This document shows, one piece after another, positions 16,335 to 24,336 of a DNA stretch of 35,136 bases (its first letter is position 1; each line of letters begins with the position of its first letter). The translations under genes and the position numbers were made by a program. Location: positions 1 to 35,136 of the forward strand of contig CAJTJY010000029.1 in NCBI GenBank assembly GCA_910576975.1, given 5' to 3'. Below the pieces are notes generated by a model, which saw nothing but the letters and a program-made list of their open reading frames with translations, ran no database searches and was not told the DNA's origin. This DNA is from an uncultured Lachnospiraceae bacterium (lineage in GTDB: Bacteria; Bacillota; Clostridia; Lachnospirales; Lachnospiraceae).

Positions 16335-16881
16335 TCGTCAACACCTCGTTTCTTAATTGATCATATGTATAAGATGATAATTTCCTATGCGTAAACTCAC
16401 TTAACGTTGCATGCTGGTTATAGAGTAACGACACATCCAGCAACAAATTTGCTGGCAAAACGTCGCATAGCATTTCTTGTACCATTTTAAAATTTTTCTT
16501 GCTTTTTAACGCAATCCGCACAGCGATCCTATACTCGGCTGGAAATATCTCCAGCTTATATCCATCTTCGCCACATAAAGTTGCTAACTTCTTATGCAAC
16601 ACGGCCATCGTATATGGGATGGCATTATTCCACAACGAAAGCATGCGGAATTTTCTATTTTCTAGCAAGTCATCATCCAATGCCGCCATGCCAAGCATAT
16701 GTTCAAACTTTCTTACGCCTGGTTCATTGGAAGATAATATGAACTGGTTGTTCATAATGTCTTCTGTAAGGTCTTCCAGTCTCTGTACTTCCGGCTGCTG
16801 GGCTTGCAGAGCTTCACGAATTTCCCGGTATCCTCTCAGGTACTGAGGAAGATAAGAAATTAAATCTACATTCCTAATCAT
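16324..16881 (-). CDS. xkdU: Baseplate wedge protein, DUF2313 / XkdU-like (185 aa)
   Basis: Putative baseplate component of contractile tails, found between the baseplate J protein and the fibre. It starts with LISYLPQYLRGYREIREALQ, typical of the YmfQ/DUF2313 family, and is of the usual length. The middle (NRKFRMLSLWNNAIPYTMAVL) is the conserved core. Its ATG overlaps the stop of the baseplate J gene (ATGA), and its end overlaps the fibre start, so the three are tightly co-translated. No enzyme motif is present. It likely joins the wedge to the fibre. Confidence 0.82.
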   Translation of the reverse strand: MIRNVDLISYLPQYLRGYREIREALQAQQPEVQRLEDLTEDIMNNQFILSSNEPGVRKFEHMLGMAALDDDLLENRKFRMLSLWNNAIPYTMAVLHKKLATLCGEDGYKLEIFPAEYRIAVRIALKSKKNFKMVQEMLCDVLPANLLLDVSLLYNQHATLSEFTHRKLSSYTYDQLRNEVLTNGD

Positions 16882-17939
16882 GCTGTAACCTCCCCCAACA
16901 CAGGGACATAGGTCTTATCGAGAATAATATTTTCCTCTTTGCCATTGAGCATCGTTCTAGAAACGTCAATGATGCCAGATACGCCCATGATCCTGGTTTC
17001 AATTTGCGCTTTCCTAATCACCATGGTTTCTGCCTGAGACCATCCTTGCCTGACTTCTTTGAGGTAATCATCAACCGCCTTGGAAACCTTAGAGCCTAAA
17101 GACTCAAAATTATAGCCTGTGTCATAAACTACTTCAAGGGCAATGTCCACGGCAAATTCCTTCGGCGTGTCCACTGTCACCACATGCCCGATCGGGGCAA
17201 GTCCATCCCCGCCCCCATCCCTTACGGGATCTAGTTTTTGTTGCACCTGATCCAATAAATAAGCGCTTGCTATGTCATGTTCTGAATTAAGAATGGTTAT
17301 TTTAACCGTTCCGCCGCCATTCCAAACAGGCGTAACCTTCACCGCCCCGACTCCTTGAATCTCAAGCGTCTTTTGAATATAATCCCGCTTATTGCCTCCG
17401 AAAGCCTGGGCTGTAAAAGATGCAAAATACCGCTCCCTTACAGACTCTGTCTCTTCTTCCTCTTCCCCAGGCACGAGAACCTCTGTTACAGACGCCATTT
17501 CCAACCCATTGATATAATCAACAGGCATAAGCCTGCCTAAAACGGAATTTCCTAAAACCCCTTCTGTCTCACATTCCAAGCTATATCTGCCGTCGCTGAT
17601 CTTTTCTTTTAAGGTATAGTTTAAGTCGTCACAACTAAACCGACTCCCTGCCGGGATTTCTAACGTATCTGGGACAAACTCTCCCTTTAATACCGCCTTT
17701 ACCGCAGCTTTGGGCTTGATCCCGCGCTCCGCCGCACGCCTCAGCAAGTATTTTCTGGACGCCGTGTCTGCAAACGTTTCCCTTAATATGACATCCAGCT
17801 CAATATACATTAACTGCAGTTCCACGGCGGCAGACGCCAACGCATCATAGATCACAGACCCCTCCCTTTTATCCACATCTTCCGGTACACGTTCCAACAT
17901 TCTGTCTAAAATGTCTTCAAACGTGACATTTTCATACAT
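16878..17939 (-). CDS. xkdT: Baseplate J-like protein (353 aa)
   Basis: Structural wedge protein of the contractile baseplate, equivalent to P2 gpJ and PBSX XkdT. It begins YENVTFEDILDRMLERVPED, has the family block KREGSVIYDALASAAVELQL, and continues through the RERYFASFTAQAFGGNKRDY segment typical of Baseplate_J. Its ATG shares a base with the preceding stop (TAATG). Length is normal. It has no catalytic role; it triggers sheath contraction as part of the wedge. Confidence 0.93.
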   Translation of the reverse strand: MYENVTFEDILDRMLERVPEDVDKREGSVIYDALASAAVELQLMYIELDVILRETFADTASRKYLLRRAAERGIKPKAAVKAVLKGEFVPDTLEIPAGSRFSCDDLNYTLKEKISDGRYSLECETEGVLGNSVLGRLMPVDYINGLEMASVTEVLVPGEEEEETESVRERYFASFTAQAFGGNKRDYIQKTLEIQGVGAVKVTPVWNGGGTVKITILNSEHDIASAYLLDQVQQKLDPVRDGGGDGLAPIGHVVTVDTPKEFAVDIALEVVYDTGYNFESLGSKVSKAVDDYLKEVRQGWSQAETMVIRKAQIETRIMGVSGIIDVSRTMLNGKEENIILDKTYVPVLGEVTA

Positions 17940-18343
17940 TATATTTCTACCTCCTTTTCCATCTTGGCTGTGCCAAAAGTGGTATGTATCATGAACGTAA
18001 CATGAAGCACTCCTTTTTCAACCATCTCAAATTCAAAATCTGTCACTTCCATGATCCTTGGGTCACAGGCAAGCGCTTCCGTTATTCTGCGCTCCAGCTC
18101 CGGGCAGACGTAGGTCATCGGCTCCCCATATAAATCCATTGTCTCAATCCCGTAATCCCAGGAATAGATCACATGCTGATAACGTTCCGTGTTTAAAATC
18201 TTAAACGCCGCCTGCTTTACCGCATCCAGACTTTCTGTATGCCCCCTTATATATTCCCTGTCCTGGTCCATCCGGTAAGTCCGGTCCGGCTGCTGCTCCA
18301 TCTCAATATCCTGATTCAAGAGCCCAATTGTTAAAGGTATCAC
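17939..18343 (-). CDS. xkdS: Baseplate protein, DUF2634 / XkdS-like (134 aa)
   Basis: Gp25-like wedge component. The core reads MDLYGEPMTYVCPELERRIT with SWDYGIETMDL before it, typical of DUF2634. The GTG start directly follows the TGA of the upstream gene, with GGAGAG upstream, and the end overlaps the baseplate J start. The family is found in PBSX-like and clostridial tails, where it probably starts sheath assembly at the baseplate. No anomaly seen. Confidence 0.85.
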   Translation of the reverse strand: MIPLTIGLLNQDIEMEQQPDRTYRMDQDREYIRGHTESLDAVKQAAFKILNTERYQHVIYSWDYGIETMDLYGEPMTYVCPELERRITEALACDPRIMEVTDFEFEMVEKGVLHVTFMIHTTFGTAKMEKEVEI

Positions 18344-18625
18344 TCACATCTCTCCAATCCTGTCTATGACAAAATATTTTTGTCCTCCCTGCTGCCGGAG
18401 CAAAATCACTTTATCACCGGCAGACAACGGAAGGGCTGCCACGCTCCCAGGCATGATAAGTTGCGCCCCACTCAATGTCATCCTCTGTTCCACGCTTATT
18501 CTCAACGGTCCTACAGATTCCACCATGCCAAAGCAGAGATTCACTGGCTTTGTGGCTTCCACTGCATCGACTGCCGCCCTTTTTATCAGTTTTACGAGTT
18601 CCACTACGTCAAACAACAAAATCAC
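18344..18625 (-). CDS. xkdR: Baseplate-associated protein, DUF2577 / XkdR-like (about 91-93 aa)
   Basis: Small beta-rich protein with an OB-like part (CFGMVESVGPLRISVEQRMT) and a C-terminal strand pair (AGDKVILLRQQGGQKYFVID), the DUF2577 pattern. It overlaps the end of the XkdQ-like gene by 17 bases. The GTG at 18625 overlaps GGGGAGG, so TTG codons at 18619 or 18616 are better-spaced starts. It lies at the usual place between XkdQ and DUF2634 and is probably part of the central spike/hub. Confidence 0.8.
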   Translation of the reverse strand: MILLFDVVELVKLIKRAAVDAVEATKPVNLCFGMVESVGPLRISVEQRMTLSGAQLIMPGSVAALPLSAGDKVILLRQQGGQKYFVIDRIGEM

Positions 18626-19601
18626 CTCCCCGAAGCGTCAAATCCATCCAGTGCTCATTTTCTTTATACACATGCCTGCATTTTTCTACCAGCATGAAAT
18701 TCTTGACTTTAAAACCCCCAAGGTTTAAGCTGACCGCCACTAAGCTGCCAGCTCTGACTCTGTGATCGCCAAACGCATTTGAAATCTTCAGGTTCCTGGT
18801 TTTGTGATTATACAAAGCAAGTAACGCATCTGCCTTGGCTTTTCCGTTTTCGCCCTCTTTCAGGGTATCGAAATACTGCAAAGTTCCCCATTTATTGATA
18901 TTGGAACTGTCCTGCGCTATGTATACCTCTCTCTTTCCTGTATTTTCATTGTCATAAACCAGTTTTACCTTGTTATAGGTGTTATCATCAATAGATGATG
19001 CATACTCAAAATTTTCCCCTGTTTCTGAATCAATCAGCAAATACTTATCCTTGCTGCGCACATACATGTTGGAAATGTTCTTCAACGTTAATTTTCCAAA
19101 ATCATCATACAGGACATACATTTCCTTTTTGTTCTCCAGCGTCAAATCCAGGGCATTTTCAATCATTTCAAACAGCGAGGTATTGTCCTCCACCCTTGAG
19201 GGTATCTTATACTTGGTGTCCTCAATTTCCCCAGCCTGCAGGGAATAATCCTTGGCAATCATTTTTAAGAATTGCCCCGCTGTCTTATTTTCATAAACCC
19301 TGGTCTCTTTATTGTTCAGGTAACGGAGCTGGTCATAAGCAGTCACGGTCACCTGCTGCACCACCCCATCTTTTTTTGACCGTTGTTGTTTAAATATATA
19401 TCCAAAAAACACCTTTTTATCGTTTACCTTGAGCCTTACTGCACTTCCTTCGGAAATATCCAATCGTTTATCCCAAAGAATCGTAAATGACAATTTCCCC
19501 GGGGTTCCCCTGCGCTCCGTTTCCCATTCAATCCCTTCCAGCACTGCAGGCTCATATATTTTTGTGCCATCTTCATTTCCAATCAGCAATTCAATTCCCA
19601 T
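18609..19601 (-). CDS. xkdQ: Tail hub protein, XkdQ-like (330 aa)
   Basis: Gp27/gpD-like hub protein of contractile tails. The first ~100 residues form the beta-barrel (LSFTILWDKRLDISEGSAVR, KVFFGYIFKQQRSKKDGV), and the middle (YDQLRYLNNKETRVYENKTA) and C-terminal part (HKTRNLKISNAFGDHRVRAG) match XkdQ/YqbQ. The second of two adjacent ATGs (19601) is chosen because the first is one base from GGAGG. No catalytic residues are evident; older hydrolase labels for this family are unsupported here. It would join the tube to the spike. Confidence 0.87.
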   Translation of the reverse strand: MGIELLIGNEDGTKIYEPAVLEGIEWETERRGTPGKLSFTILWDKRLDISEGSAVRLKVNDKKVFFGYIFKQQRSKKDGVVQQVTVTAYDQLRYLNNKETRVYENKTAGQFLKMIAKDYSLQAGEIEDTKYKIPSRVEDNTSLFEMIENALDLTLENKKEMYVLYDDFGKLTLKNISNMYVRSKDKYLLIDSETGENFEYASSIDDNTYNKVKLVYDNENTGKREVYIAQDSSNINKWGTLQYFDTLKEGENGKAKADALLALYNHKTRNLKISNAFGDHRVRAGSLVAVSLNLGGFKVKNFMLVEKCRHVYKENEHWMDLTLRGGDFVV

Positions 19602-19609
19602 CATGCCTC

Positions 19610-20305
19610 CTATACTGGCGGGATAATTAATACCTGCCCAGGGTAAATCAAGTTCGGGTTTCCTCCTATGACGTCCCGGTTTGCATCATAAATTATGGTA
19701 TAAAGGGAACCATCTCCATAGAAGTATTTTGCAATCTTCCAAAGGCAGTCCCCGCTTACCACGGTATAAGCCTGCGGCGACAAAGGAGCGGGCGAGTTGT
19801 CCGTCTCCCTTGGCTTGCTGGTATTTGTCTTTGGTTTTTTATCTTTCTTTTTAGTTTTGATTTTCACAATCTTGGTGCCAAATTCCCGGTACTGTTTTAA
19901 TTTGAACTTGACCTTTAAATCGAACCCTTCCCCCACTTCTTCAGTAATGCTATATTCCTCTAATGATACCCGGAAATTGGTGTGGAAGAGGCGTTTCCCA
20001 GAGGGCATTCGCCTTGCCACAATAAATTGAAACGGTTTCCTTTGGGTCTTAAGTTTTTCAAAGTAATCAAGAAAGTAAGACGCTTTCTTGAACCCGTTCT
20101 TATATACAGCAAACGGGTATTTGACCTGCGGTATCACACATTCAAATTCAATATCCGTAAGCCCAGCTTTTTTCAACAGGTTCACCTGACCATCATTGAT
20201 GAGGTTCACCGTGTCATTTGCGTTTTTTATTTTGATCTGGAGCTTATTTGGCGGTATCGGCAAAAGGCACTTTTTCAAATAAAAATCATATCTTCCTCCT
20301 GCCAT
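19610..20305 (-). CDS. xkdP: LysM-domain tail protein, XkdP-like (231 aa)
   Basis: The N-terminal ~140 residues are the tail-specific domain of XkdP/gp53 type (FYLKKCLLPIPPNKLQIKIK; RRMPSGKRLFHTNFRVSLEE). A lysine-rich linker (about 150-175) leads to a C-terminal LysM module (YTVVSGDCLWKIAKYFYGDG ... NLIYPGQVLIIP) that binds peptidoglycan or fixes the hub. Its ATG overlaps the tape-measure stop (TAATG). Position and domain order are as in PBSX. Confidence 0.9.
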   Translation of the reverse strand: MAGGRYDFYLKKCLLPIPPNKLQIKIKNANDTVNLINDGQVNLLKKAGLTDIEFECVIPQVKYPFAVYKNGFKKASYFLDYFEKLKTQRKPFQFIVARRMPSGKRLFHTNFRVSLEEYSITEEVGEGFDLKVKFKLKQYREFGTKIVKIKTKKKDKKPKTNTSKPRETDNSPAPLSPQAYTVVSGDCLWKIAKYFYGDGSLYTIIYDANRDVIGGNPNLIYPGQVLIIPPV

Positions 20306-22965
20306 TACTTATGCACCCCTTCCGTTATGTTTTCCACTGCTTCATTCACTGCATTCGTCAATCCTGACACGAAGCCGTCAAGGTCATTGGCTCCATTATT
20401 TATGGTATTGGTCATTCCCGACTGGTCAATCTTAATTTCCGCAATAGTGAATCGGTTTACCGTCTCCTGTTCCGCCAAATCGCGAAGATATTTTAACTCC
20501 TCCTGGGACACGCTCACGGAATCCTTAATGTCCGCAATGTTCCCTGCAGTGTCGCTTGCGTCTATTCCTTCTGAGACTCCGCCGCCCCCTGCCCCTCCAT
20601 AGGGCTCGACAGGCTGCACATAATTATTTGTTGGCATATCGTCAGTGCCGTCGAAGAGATTAGAAACGCTGTCTTCGATTCCTTTGCCCAGGTTATTTCC
20701 GAAATCCCAGGCGTCGCCATAATCAAAACGGTCAAGATGGTAATCGGAAGCGTTGACTTGCTTCACGATTTCCTCTCCCTCGCCAAAAGTACTATCCACC
20801 CATTTGTCAAGGGAGCTGCGCCATCCGGAAACTGCCCCGGCCAGATTGGAACCGAAAATTGTATCAATAGCGGAAGCCAGCGATTCAAGCAGCTCAAGAA
20901 CACAGTCAACCAGATCAAAAAACAATCTGGCAATCGCACCCACCGGATCGTCGAAAACATTCGCAAAAAAGTTTGCAAATATCGCTATAAAGTTCCATAA
21001 CACGCAAAACGCATCAATAATAAAATTAATTACCATGATGATCTGGTTTCCAATAAACGCTGCCGCTACTGCCAATACGCCGCATATGATTCCCGTTGCC
21101 GATAGCGACGTATTGGCAAACTTATTGATTGCCGCCACTGCCGCATAAAAAATTGCAATCAATGCTATGACAAGCATGATAATCCAAACGATTGGGCAGG
21201 CGTACATGGCGTTGTTCAAGTTCATTTGAGCATTTGCCTCAGCCCATGTGCAGCCAGTCACCATCATGATAGCCGCTGCAAGCAAACCTTTTCCAATCGC
21301 TAAAGCCGCGCTTCCCGCAGAACATAGCTTCTCCATGGCATTTACCAACAGCAACCTTCCATAATAAACTGCCAAAGCTGCCACGACGCCATAAATGATT
21401 GGCGAAATGATCGACCAGTTATCTGCTATGAAGCCGCCTACTGTTCCTATCAAGTCAAAAATGTTCATTACCACCATTGCAAGCAGGCCCATCACCACCA
21501 TTGCGCCATTGATAAAATTCTGGAACCCTTCACTATTTGCAATCTCATTTATTTTTTCCAAAACGGGCTGAAATGCAATCAGCGCCGTATTCTGTATCGA
21601 CTGCCATACCTGCCCCCAAGTCATTGGCAGCTGCTCAAAGTTTGAATTGATCTCATCTGACGCTGCAAAGACTGCAGATTTTAATATGTCTGCCGATAAC
21701 TGCCCCTCAGACGCCATCTGTTTTATCTGCCCTATGGGCACATCCATGTAATCTGCGATATTCTGTACCAGGTTAGGCGCCTGTTCAAAAATGCTACTGA
21801 GTTCATCACCATTCAGCACTCCAGAGCCAAGCGCCTGTGATAATTGGAGCATGGCGTTGGCAGATTCCTCAGATCCCATGCCCGCAATCAACATTTGCTT
21901 CTGGATAAGGTTTGCAAAATCGACTACTTCTGCACTGCTGCCGAATGAGTCCCCTGCATTTATTCCAAAACTGGAGATGATTTCCGCCATTTCCCAAAAG
22001 GACCCTCTTGCATTTTGCGCGGATGCATAAACTGCATGTAACATCTCATCCGTACTGTTAAACCCTGTCCCCATTTCCTGAAAAGCCCCATTCATCATCT
22101 CCAGGCGAGTCGTAGTTTGTGTCAGCTCGTCAGAAATGTTGAGAACATCTTTCACACTCTGGATGTTCAGGTATTGCGCCGCCATCCCCTTAATCGCCTG
22201 CATAAGCCCGCTCGTCTGGTTGGTCCCGTCCTGTATCTGGCTGTTAAACCTGCCTTGTTCGTCCACGTTGTCCCGAATGTGCCGCTGTGCATCTGCGACT
22301 ATCTGCGACAGCCTTAAATATGCCTCGTTTACTGCAGATGCATCCATGTCCTGCATTGCCTGATTTAATATGTCCTGTTCCTGCACGGCACGACTCAACT
22401 GTGCCCGTAGCTGCTCAAGCTTTGCATTCACTTGGTCTGATCCCATATTTAGCGGATTATTTTCAATCTGCTGGATACGGTTTCTCACATGGTCAATACG
22501 TACCGCCAGGCTATTCATATCCTGGAACGCTCCCAGAGGGAGGATGTCCATGTGCATTGCCTGCCTTGCAATGTTGTCTTGCGTCTGGCTTAACCGTTCC
22601 AACATAGCACTCGCACTTTGGGCTTCCTGCCGAAACCTTTCAGCCCCGTTTCCTTGAAACACATCCATCCTATCGGTGTTCCATACGGCTGATGTATCTG
22701 CCAGAGGCTGTGGCGCCAAAGGCACGGGTGGATTGCTTGCGACAGGGGCCTCCATGGTTTTATTGAGGCTTACATACGCCGCCGCAGTCTGGCTAATATT
22801 TTCTCTGGCGGTCTCCTGGGAAGACATGTTCACGTCCATGCTCATCGCCTGCTGCATGTCGTAAATTGCGCTTATCGCAAGGCTTACAGAACTCATAATC
22901 CCTTGAATCACCCCGCTGAACTGGTCTTGTAACTGTATGCCCGTCTCAATGGACACATCCCTCAC
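20305..22965 (-). CDS. Tail tape measure protein (886 aa)
   Basis: Sets tail length and fills the tube. The N-terminal part is helical and glutamine-rich. Residues about 250-460 contain the tape-measure core (SFGINAGDSFGSSAEVVDFA; LSSIFEQAPNLVQNIADYMD). Residues about 485-680 hold several hydrophobic helices (VVMGLLAMVVMNIFDLIG; IVWIIMLVIALIAIFYAAVA) typical of the membrane-active part. A glycine-rich linker precedes the end. The start is the GTG at 22965, which overlaps the TGA of the frameshifted chaperone frame. If the usual scaling of about 0.15 nm per residue holds, the tail would be roughly 130 nm, but that is only an estimate. Confidence 0.9.
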   Translation of the reverse strand: MRDVSIETGIQLQDQFSGVIQGIMSSVSLAISAIYDMQQAMSMDVNMSSQETARENISQTAAAYVSLNKTMEAPVASNPPVPLAPQPLADTSAVWNTDRMDVFQGNGAERFRQEAQSASAMLERLSQTQDNIARQAMHMDILPLGAFQDMNSLAVRIDHVRNRIQQIENNPLNMGSDQVNAKLEQLRAQLSRAVQEQDILNQAMQDMDASAVNEAYLRLSQIVADAQRHIRDNVDEQGRFNSQIQDGTNQTSGLMQAIKGMAAQYLNIQSVKDVLNISDELTQTTTRLEMMNGAFQEMGTGFNSTDEMLHAVYASAQNARGSFWEMAEIISSFGINAGDSFGSSAEVVDFANLIQKQMLIAGMGSEESANAMLQLSQALGSGVLNGDELSSIFEQAPNLVQNIADYMDVPIGQIKQMASEGQLSADILKSAVFAASDEINSNFEQLPMTWGQVWQSIQNTALIAFQPVLEKINEIANSEGFQNFINGAMVVMGLLAMVVMNIFDLIGTVGGFIADNWSIISPIIYGVVAALAVYYGRLLLVNAMEKLCSAGSAALAIGKGLLAAAIMMVTGCTWAEANAQMNLNNAMYACPIVWIIMLVIALIAIFYAAVAAINKFANTSLSATGIICGVLAVAAAFIGNQIIMVINFIIDAFCVLWNFIAIFANFFANVFDDPVGAIARLFFDLVDCVLELLESLASAIDTIFGSNLAGAVSGWRSSLDKWVDSTFGEGEEIVKQVNASDYHLDRFDYGDAWDFGNNLGKGIEDSVSNLFDGTDDMPTNNYVQPVEPYGGAGGGGVSEGIDASDTAGNIADIKDSVSVSQEELKYLRDLAEQETVNRFTIAEIKIDQSGMTNTINNGANDLDGFVSGLTNAVNEAVENITEGVHK

Positions 22966-23584
22966 CTGCCTTTTCTTCTTGCCTTTGCTTCCGCCCTCTT
23001 TTTTTCCTTCTTTTCATTTTCCACCTTCATGTCAATCGAAGCCATGATGAAAGCTTTCTCTTCCTCTTCCATCTGAAGGAATACCGAGGGCAGGATGTGT
23101 AACTTATGAAGGGCATAGTAGGCATAATTTGCCTCTCCATCCCCTTCCTTAATTAGTTTTTTGCTTCTTTTACCTTTTCGTCAATCCCCTTGTCAAACCC
23201 CTGGAACTTCTGCATCCAAACAGAAAAGTTTTGATATTCCCCAGCATCGTCCACCATGGCGTACACCAATTCCTCCGGCGTCATCGCCCCATAGGAGTCC
23301 TGCAGCTCTTTATCATATAGGTCTGGATACACCGTAGAGGCCGTTATCAGCTTTGAAAGGTATTTGGTCATTTCCAACCTGGGACGAAATAGATTCGGCT
23401 TTCCCGTTACCTGGACATCCATGGTACAAGCATCTTTCAATTCCTCATTTTCTTTGGATGTGATATGCCTGAATTCCCACTCCAGAGGCTTCCCATTTTC
23501 ATCCTTCAAAGTAGACGTCGGGGCATACCTCCCATTTTTCTTCTCCGTTTTGTTTGCTCTCATAAATCTGCTAAATTTTGACAT
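22962..23584 (-). CDS. Tail assembly chaperone GT fusion by programmed -1 frameshift (207 aa)
   Basis: The 143-residue chaperone frame ends GCA AAA AAC TAA. The heptamer A-AAA-AAC (23162-23156) is a classic -1 slippery site placed directly before the stop. Slipping there enters a 64-codon frame (beginning LIKEGDGEANYAYYALHKL) that runs without a stop to the TGA at 22964-22962, overlapping the tape-measure start. Its last part is charged and helical (AFIMASIDMKVENEKKEKKR), as in the T domains of other phages. In many phages G and GT made in a fixed ratio fold around the tape measure protein. No strong downstream pseudoknot was identified; a small GGCA/TGCC hairpin lies about 20 bases on. Confidence 0.8.
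23153..23584 (-). CDS. xkdN: Tail assembly chaperone, XkdN-like (143 aa)
   Basis: Unshifted product (G-like) of the tail chaperone. It starts MSKFSRFMRANKTEKKNGRY and has the family block EWEFRHITSKENEELKDACT, then YLSKLITASTVYPDLYDKEL and DAGEYQNFSVWMQ, which are XkdN/phage tail assembly chaperone signatures. The ATG at 23584 has AAGGAGA about 10 bases upstream. It lies between tube and tape-measure genes, as expected. It does not enter the mature particle. Confidence 0.9.
   Translation of the reverse strand: MSKFSRFMRANKTEKKNGRYAPTSTLKDENGKPLEWEFRHITSKENEELKDACTMDVQVTGKPNLFRPRLEMTKYLSKLITASTVYPDLYDKELQDSYGAMTPEELVYAMVDDAGEYQNFSVWMQKFQGFDKGIDEKVKEAKN
23156..23162 (-). promoter_or_regulatory. 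-1 ribosomal slippery heptamer A-AAA-AAC
   Basis: In frame as GCA AAA AAC TAA at the end of the chaperone gene. Both tRNAs can re-pair after a one-base slip. The following frame is open for 64 codons and ends exactly at the next gene's start. Confidence 0.8.
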
Positions 23585-23624
23585 TTTTATTTGTCTCCTT
23601 TCTTTCTACTAAATGATTAGGGTT

Positions 23625-23672
23625 TTGCGAAACTCAATGTATATGAAATTTTGATCATTGGTAGTTTCGCAA
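23625..23672 (-). other. Hairpin between tube and chaperone genes
   Basis: TTGCGAAACT and AGTTTCGCAA form perfect 10-bp arms, extended by CAATG/CATTG with a two-base bulge; the loop is about 16 AT-rich bases. It has no T-run. It lies 41 bases before the chaperone start, so it could adjust message stability or the ratio of tube to chaperone. Confidence 0.55.
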
Positions 23673-23706
23673 TTACCCGTGTTGAATGATAGAGCCCCTT
23701 GTCACA

Positions 23707-23817
23707 GAGCTGTCACGCTAACATAAATTACAAGATAAAATTTGTGCATTCTGCCTTTGCTGCATGAGTGGCAAGACCTTTTAAACAAGTGAATCAATAT
23801 ATTAGTGCGACAGCCCC
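23707..23817. repeat. MITE-like element, GGGGCTG family, copy 2, inside the tail operon (111 bp)
   Basis: Left end GAGCTGTCACGCTAACATAA, right end the inverse of GGGGCTGTCGCACTAATATA. The right 70 bp (GCATTCTG...GGCAAGACCTTTT-AACAAGTGAAT) match the copy at 478-654. It sits in the gap between the tube gene and the chaperone gene, interrupting an otherwise tightly packed operon. No coding capacity. Confidence 0.75.
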
Positions 23818-23837
23818 TATGAAAGGTCTTTGCTTGC

Positions 23838-24326
23838 TTAGTTTGTACGGAATCCCGTAAGCTCTTTGAAAGTTTCTGGCATCGAGAAGTCTTCAAATGT
23901 GAAGTCCATCTCCTCGTCCAGGTATTCCGCATCTGCGTCAAATTTTGTCAATATGCCGCCATCGATATTGCAATCCATAAGAATGATCGTCTGCCGCCCA
24001 GCCCCGCTGGTAGGATCCTCATTGGTAATTTGCATTTCAAAATATACGTCCTCTCCCGTATTTTTATAATCCAGCATCATTTTACGGAAAATGCTGGTGT
24101 TATAATGTGCGGTAAGGGAGCCTGTACCTTTCCATCCAGTCGCCTTGTTCCCTTTTCCCGTCTTGCCCAGGATCGGGACTTCCGTCTTAGTCTTTTCAAA
24201 TTTTGCCTCTACATTAATCGCCTGCATAAAATTATAGCGCCGCTTTCCAATTGTGACGAAGCACTCTGCAAGCGCTGCAAAAAGCGTGTCTTTTGCTGAC
24301 ATTGTTACATTATTTCCCATTTCCAT
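23838..24326 (-). CDS. xkdM: Tail tube protein, XkdM-like (160-162 aa)
   Basis: Forms the inner tube that is driven through the target envelope. Typical XkdM features are SAKDTLFAALAECFVTIGKR near the N-terminus, the loop GNKATGWKGTGSLTAHYNTS, and the terminal EEMDFTFEDFSMPETFKELT. Length is standard. Two starts are possible: ATG 24326 or ATG 24320, the latter better spaced from AAGGAG. The gene begins 10 bases after the sheath stop. It is one of the most conserved parts of the locus. Confidence 0.92.
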   Translation of the reverse strand: MEMGNNVTMSAKDTLFAALAECFVTIGKRRYNFMQAINVEAKFEKTKTEVPILGKTGKGNKATGWKGTGSLTAHYNTSIFRKMMLDYKNTGEDVYFEMQITNEDPTSGAGRQTIILMDCNIDGGILTKFDADAEYLDEEMDFTFEDFSMPETFKELTGFRTN

Positions 24327-24336
24327 TTTCTCCTTC

